Assembly: GCA_002205125.1 (NCBI GenBank)
Contig: NIOE01000006.1
Coordinates: 471,065 to 535,064, forward strand
Direction of reading: 5' to 3'
Length of the DNA: 64,000 nucleotides
DNA from: Roseateles noduli
Lineage (GTDB): Bacteria; Pseudomonadota; Gammaproteobacteria; Burkholderiales; Burkholderiaceae_C
Under the pieces are notes generated by a model that worked only from the letters and a program-made list of their open reading frames with translations, was not told the DNA's origin and did no database searches. A program made the translations under genes and the position numbers. Positions 60,067 through 64,000 of the stretch are shown piece by piece. Positions within the stretch are counted from its first letter, which is position 1. Each line of letters opens with the position of its first letter.

Positions 60067-60855
60067 TCAGGCGTCGCTTGAGGAGTCGCTCGGGGAGTCG
60101 CCTGAAGCGTCTGTCAGGCCCAGGTGGGCCCACAGTCGCGGATGATAGGTCCAATCCCCGGGCGAGGGCAGGCCGGTGTGCGCGGCGAGGTGCGCCTCGA
60201 AGACCTCGCGGTCGACCGGCGCGGCGCCCAGCGAGGCCAGGTGCGAGGTCTGCTGCTGGCAGTCGATCCAGGGGATGTCGAACTCCCGGCACAGGCAGAT
60301 CAGCGCGGCGAGCGCGATCTTGGAGGCGTCGGTCCTGCGCATGAACATCGACTCGCCGAAGAACATCCGGCCGAGGTTGACGCCGTACAGCCCGCCGGCG
60401 AGTTCGCCGTCCATCCAGGTCTCGACCGAATGCACCGTGCCTTCGCGGGCGAGCCGCAGGTAGGCCTGCTGCATCTCCGGCACGATCCAGGTGCCGTCCT
60501 GGCCGTCGCGCGCGGTGCTGGCGCAGGCCTTGAGCACGGTCTCGGCGGCGTGGTCGACGCGGATCTCGCAGCCCGGGGTGCGGATGAACTTCGCGACCGT
60601 CTTGCGCAGCGAGCGCGAGAGCTTGAAGTCCGCCGTCCGCAGGACCATGCGCGGGTCGGTGGTCCACCACAGGATGGGCTGGCCCTCCCCATACCAGGGG
60701 AAGATCCCCCGCGCATAAGCTGCACGCAAACGCGCGGGTCTGAGGTCGCCGCCGGCCGCGAGCAGCCCCGGAGCGTCGCTGCGCGGCCCCAGCGCGCGGC
60801 GGGTCGGCGGGAAGTCCAGAGAGTCATCGTCGAGCCAGGGGATCATCCGCTTCAT
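60067..60855 (-). CDS. aat: Leucyl/phenylalanyl-tRNA-protein transferase
   Basis: A 262-residue enzyme with the family core [73 protein letters not shown] and [16 protein letters not shown]. It conjugates Leu/Phe from aminoacyl-tRNA to N-terminal Lys/Arg. The Ser/Asp-rich tail ([12 protein letters not shown]) is unusual and comes from a local repeat. ATG at 60855 ([11 protein letters not shown]); a further upstream start would run into the divergent ArsC-like gene region. Confidence 0.95.
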   Translation of the reverse strand: MKRMIPWLDDDSLDFPPTRRALGPRSDAPGLLAAGGDLRPARLRAAYARGIFPWYGEGQPILWWTTDPRMVLRTADFKLSRSLRKTVAKFIRTPGCEIRVDHAAETVLKACASTARDGQDGTWIVPEMQQAYLRLAREGTVHSVETWMDGELAGGLYGVNLGRMFFGESMFMRRTDASKIALAALICLCREFDIPWIDCQQQTSHLASLGAAPVDREVFEAHLAAHTGLPSPGDWTYHPRLWAHLGLTDASGDSPSDSSSDA

Positions 60856-60904
60856 GGTAGCGTGCCGCCTTCGTTCCACGCCCCACGGCGACCCCCTCGT
60901 TCCC

Positions 60905-61264
60905 ATGATCACCCTCTACGGCATCCCCAACTGCGACACCGTCAAGCGCGCCCGCGTCTGGCTCGACGAACAGGGCCTCGCGTACCAGTTCCACGACTAC
61001 AAGAAGCAGGGCGTGCCCGCGGCGAAACTGCCGCAGTGGATGGCCGAACTCGGCTGGGACAAGGTGCTGAACCGTGCCGGCACCACCTGGCGCAAGCTGG
61101 ACGACGGCGCCAAGGCCGGCGTCACCGACGCGGCCAGCGCCGCCGCGCTGATGGTCGAGCAGCCCAGCGTGATCAAGCGCCCCGTCGTCGAATGGGACGA
61201 CGGCCGGCTGAGCCTGGGCTTCTCGCCCGAGCTGTTCGCGTCCCACGCCGCTGCTGCCCGCTGA
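60905..61264 (+). CDS. ArsC/Spx-family (YffB-like) thioredoxin-fold protein
   Basis: A 119-residue protein beginning [37 protein letters not shown]. It has a single active-site cysteine (IPNCDT) rather than CxxC, and the [21 protein letters not shown] end typical of YffB-type ArsC homologues, which are probably glutathione-dependent thiol reductases rather than arsenate reductases. It is divergent from aat, and 13 bases before riboflavin synthase. Confidence 0.9.
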   Translation: MITLYGIPNCDTVKRARVWLDEQGLAYQFHDYKKQGVPAAKLPQWMAELGWDKVLNRAGTTWRKLDDGAKAGVTDAASAAALMVEQPSVIKRPVVEWDDGRLSLGFSPELFASHAAAAR

Positions 61265-61277
61265 TCGGAGACCCGCC

Positions 61278-61964
61278 ATGTTCACCGGCATCGTTCAAGG
61301 CATCGCGCAGGTCGCGGCCATCACCGACAAGGACGGGTTGCGCAGCTTCACGCTGGACTTCCCCGACGGCTTCTGCCAGGACCTGGAGATCGGCGCGTCC
61401 GTCGCCTGCGACGGCGTGTGCCTGACGGTCACCGCGCTGAAGGGCGATCACGAAGCGGACTTCGACGTCATGCTGCAGAGCCTGAACCTGACGGCGCTGG
61501 GGCAACTGGGCGTCGGCGGCCGGCTCAACGTCGAGCGCGCCGCGAAGGAAGGCGCCGAGATCGGCGGCCATCCGCTGTCGGGCCACGTCGACTTCATGGC
61601 GACGGTCGAGGCGATCCGCCGCCCGGCCAACAACCACGTGATCCGCGTCGCGGTGCCGGCGCCGTGGATGCGCTACATCTTCGCCAAGGGCTACATCGCC
61701 GTGAACGGCGCCAGCCTGACGGTGGCCGAGGCCGGCCGCAACGCCGACGGCTCGGGCTGGTTCGAGGTTTGGCTGATCCCCGAGACGCTGCGCATGACCA
61801 CCTTCGCCGACAAGGGCGAAGGCGCCCCGCTGCACATCGAGATCGAGCGTCAGACGCAGGTGATGGTGGACACTGTCCGCGACGCGGTGGCCGAGAAAAT
61901 CGGCGCGCTGATGCCGGCGCTGAAGCTGTTCGCGAAAGAGCGGGGCCTGGACCTCGACGCCTGA
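61278..61964 (+). CDS. ribE: Riboflavin synthase
   Basis: A 228-residue protein with the duplicated lumazine-binding fold: MFTGIVQGIAQV and ASVACDGVCLTVTAL in the first half, and HPLSGHVDFMATVEAI and GYIAVNGASLTVAEAG in the second. It is slightly longer than the common ~210 residues because of insertions (for example LKGDHEADFDVMLQSLN). It dismutates two 6,7-dimethyl-8-ribityllumazine molecules to riboflavin. The enzyme is called RibE or RibC in different species. No FMN riboswitch is seen upstream. Confidence 0.88.
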   Translation: MFTGIVQGIAQVAAITDKDGLRSFTLDFPDGFCQDLEIGASVACDGVCLTVTALKGDHEADFDVMLQSLNLTALGQLGVGGRLNVERAAKEGAEIGGHPLSGHVDFMATVEAIRRPANNHVIRVAVPAPWMRYIFAKGYIAVNGASLTVAEAGRNADGSGWFEVWLIPETLRMTTFADKGEGAPLHIEIERQTQVMVDTVRDAVAEKIGALMPALKLFAKERGLDLDA

Positions 61965-62450
61965 ACGGTCGGGCAGGCGCGGCGGCGCGCGGCGCCGAGG
62001 CCGCAGGGGGATGACGCATAGGCGAAGCCCCCACATTCGCCATCCCTACAACAGCAGATGACCTAAGTCATGCGCGCGGCGCGGATCGCCCGCGCGAGGT
62101 CGGATCGAAAGTCCCCGCAGCCGGCCCGGCCGCGCGCGGAACCCAGGCCCCGGGACGGGCGCCGCCGACTTTCCCCCGTGTCCATCGGCCCTCGCGCCGC
62201 TCGCCGCCAACCCGCGCCATTGCTGGCGATCGCGGGGGCAGGCCTTGCCGTGCACTGTCCGTCGAAAGCGCCCCGTGCGACGTGTGGAACAGGGGCGTGG
62301 CGGAATGCGCAAATCCGCCATCCCATCAACGTGGGAGCCGTCCGTACCACCACGATGGGGGCCTCGCTTTTTCGCCGGGAGGCGCCTAACAATCCGCGAC
62401 ATTCCTTTTGAAATCGTTTGATTTCGGAACACTCTCGCAAGGGGAAACGA
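61965..62450. other. Intergenic region without a supported gene
   Basis: Reading frames exist on both strands but show no conserved motif or good start. Seen: a small palindrome ATGAC-CTAA-GTCAT at 62058-62071 and a hairpin TGGCGGA/TCCGCCA at 62298-62320. The last ~60 bases are AT-richer and probably hold the promoter of the next gene. Confidence 0.5.
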
Positions 62451-62837
62451 ATGTTGGCCAGAGGCCTGATGGTCGCCGGATTGCTTGCCGCCTCGCTCGC
62501 GGCGGTCGCCCAGGTGCCTTACGTGTTCAGCTACAACCCGGGCCCGACCCGCGGCACGAAATGGGTGGCCAAGGCCTCCAACGGCGACGCCGAAGGCGCG
62601 GCCTCGGTGGTGTCGTCCTCGCCGCGCCCGGTGTGGGCGCGGGTCTGCTACACGATCGGCCCGTCGGACAGCACCGTGTCCGTCTACGCGCAGACGCGCA
62701 ACGAAGAAGCGCGCGCCTTCGAGATCGCCTGGGGCGGGTGCAGCGACGTCTTCGGCACCAGCATCTGGATCGGCAATCCGCATGGCCAGCCGGTCAGCGG
62801 GTATTACGGCGTCGCGCCGGCCACGCCCCTCGATTGA
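62451..62837 (+). CDS. Small secreted protein upstream of the CsgG-like gene
   Basis: A 128-residue protein with a clear signal peptide (MLARGLMVAGLLAASLAAVAQ). The mature part is Ser/Gly/aromatic-rich with two cysteines, CYTIGPSD and GCSDVFG, able to form a disulfide. AAGGGG precedes the ATG. It is followed 33 bases later by a CsgG-type lipoprotein gene, so it may be cargo or partner of that system. Family not recognised. Confidence 0.75.
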   Translation: MLARGLMVAGLLAASLAAVAQVPYVFSYNPGPTRGTKWVAKASNGDAEGAASVVSSSPRPVWARVCYTIGPSDSTVSVYAQTRNEEARAFEIAWGGCSDVFGTSIWIGNPHGQPVSGYYGVAPATPLD

Positions 62838-62870
62838 CCCGTGAGCTCCCAAGAAAACCTGGAGGATTCC

Positions 62871-63815
62871 ATGCTTGCCACTTCCCGCCCTGTTTCGTCG
62901 TCCAGCCTCGCGCTGAAGTCCGCCCTGATCCTGTCGCCGCTGCTGCTGGCCGGCTGCCTAGCCACCGCGCCGACGATGGGCGAGAACAAGGGCACCGTCT
63001 CCGGCGCCGCCGGCGGCGCGACCGCCGAGAACCAGAACAGCAAGCTCGAGCATTGCGACGAGACGCTGGGCACGCTGGCCATCTTCGAAGACACCAACGC
63101 GCCGTGGTGGTCGCAGCTGCGCGACCGCCAGCTGGGCTCGACCACGCCGGTGCTGCGCCTGATGGTCCAGCAGTCCAACTGCTTCGTGATCGTGGAACGC
63201 GGCCGCGCCTTCGCCAACATGGAGCGCGAGCGCGCGCTGATGCAGTCGGGCGAAACCCGCGCCGGCAGCAACTTCGGCCAGGGCCAGATGGTCGCGGCCG
63301 ACTACACGATGAGCCCCGAGATCCAGTTCTCCGGCAAGACCGGCGGCGGCGGTGGCGGCATCGGGACCGGCGCGATCGGCCTGCTGACGGCGGTGGCGGC
63401 CAACGTCAGCACCAATGAAGCGTCGACGACGCTGCTGCTGGTGGACAACCGCTCCGGCGTGCAGATCTCGGCCGCAGAAGGCACGGCGAAGAACTTCGAC
63501 TTCGGCTTCGGCGGCGCGAGCTTCTTCGGCAACGCGGCCATCGCCGGCGGTGCCTACGGCAAGACCCCGCAGGGCAAGGTCATCGTGACCGCGTTCGCGG
63601 ACTCGTACAACCAGATGGTCAAGGCGCTGCGCAACTACAAGGCGCAGCAGGTCAAGGGCGGCCTGGGCGCCGGCGGCCGACTGGGCGTGTCCGGCGGCAC
63701 GACCGCGGCGTCCAAGGAAGTCGACCAGGCCGCGGCCCCCGCGAAGGCGGCGCCGAAGCCGGCCGCCAAGCCGGCGGCGAAGAAGCCCGCCACGACGACG
63801 CCGACGACGAAGTGA
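62871..63815 (+). CDS. CsgG/HfaB-family outer-membrane lipoprotein
   Basis: A 314-residue lipoprotein (SPLLLAGCLATAP, lipobox Cys near residue 27). The core matches the CsgG/HfaB family: CFVIVERGRAFANMERERALMQSGETRAGSNFGQGQMVAADYTMSPEIQF, with a Gly-rich loop (GKTGGGGGGIGTGAIG) where CsgG has its transmembrane hairpins, then STTLLLVDNRSGVQISAAEGTAKNFDFGFG. The tail is an Ala/Lys/Pro-rich low-complexity stretch. CsgG forms the curli secretion pore; other members secrete or anchor surface polymers. ATG at 62871 with GGAGG upstream. No csgA/B/E/F seen nearby. Confidence 0.85.
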   Translation: MLATSRPVSSSSLALKSALILSPLLLAGCLATAPTMGENKGTVSGAAGGATAENQNSKLEHCDETLGTLAIFEDTNAPWWSQLRDRQLGSTTPVLRLMVQQSNCFVIVERGRAFANMERERALMQSGETRAGSNFGQGQMVAADYTMSPEIQFSGKTGGGGGGIGTGAIGLLTAVAANVSTNEASTTLLLVDNRSGVQISAAEGTAKNFDFGFGGASFFGNAAIAGGAYGKTPQGKVIVTAFADSYNQMVKALRNYKAQQVKGGLGAGGRLGVSGGTTAASKEVDQAAAPAKAAPKPAAKPAAKKPATTTPTTK

Positions 63816-64000
63816 TGCGTTGAGGAAGCGCAGGGGCGGGAGACCGCCCAACTGCGCTTGGCCAAGCGCGGGCTCTCCACGCAGCAGGGGGCGTCCCTCC
63901 GGGAACCCCCAGACACCGTCTTGATCGTCAAGTGCTGGCCACCGCATTTCGCGAAGGGTCGAAGGGCTTCCCGGATTTGAGAACCCCGAACGCGATGGCC
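63816..64000. other. Right edge of window
   Basis: No gene start or RNA is recognisable in the last 185 bases; any following gene lies outside or is too truncated to call. Confidence 0.4.

Noticed and set aside
62063..62440. Possible small genes on either strand between riboflavin synthase and the secreted protein
   Set aside because: No ribosome-binding site, Arg/Pro-rich products, frames on both strands in a GC-rich spacer.

Overview
High-GC chromosome of a betaproteobacterium, most likely Burkholderiales (Roseateles/Mitsuaria-like). This is inferred from the ffs, dnaX-ybaB-recR, mltD-gloB-methyltransferase-rnhA and aat-bpt neighbourhoods, strong GC bias at third codon positions, and two secreted GH18 chitinases. 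The genus is a guess.

Region 1 (about 60-4150) is a small, visibly lower-GC island abutting the 3' end of a gene I read as SRP RNA (ffs, minus strand, about 4056-4150). The last part of ffs and its terminator are repeated about 3.95 kb away at 61-114, so the island is bounded by direct repeats. It holds a tightly overlapping minus-strand operon, SIR2-domain protein > HerA ATPase > KTSC-domain small protein, which looks like a SIR2-HerA (Nezha-type) anti-phage system with an extra third gene, plus a small secreted YHYH-type protein. No integrase is visible.

Region 2 (4.4-27 kb) is mostly housekeeping: a hydrolase, methyltransferases, SirB2, a lower-GC HEPN gene pair, a divergent PurM-like protein, dnaX-ybaB-recR, MAPEG, mltD-gloB, rnhA, an epoxide hydrolase overlapping its AraC-type neighbour, dCMP deaminase, and a minus-strand run of three lipoproteins (phosphoesterase, di-heme peroxidase, unknown) followed by a 2OG-Fe(II) oxygenase.

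Region 3 (27-42 kb): a hipBA-type toxin-antitoxin operon with a clear inverted-repeat operator, then divergent maltodextrin uptake (malK-malE-malF-malG) and glycogen/maltodextrin metabolism (glgP-glgB-glgX-malQ) operons that share a 174-bp control region with two operator-like dyads.

Region 4 (42-64 kb): a cation/proton antiporter, an unknown 460-aa protein, a VOC protein, a small gene under a textbook LexA (SOS) box, a giant repeat-rich autotransporter, two secreted chitinases with matching N-terminal chitin-binding modules, an exported unknown, the N-degron transferases bpt and aat, an ArsC/Spx-like protein, riboflavin synthase, and a secreted protein next to a CsgG-like lipoprotein. No tRNA, rRNA, CRISPR array, transposase or integrase was recognised.
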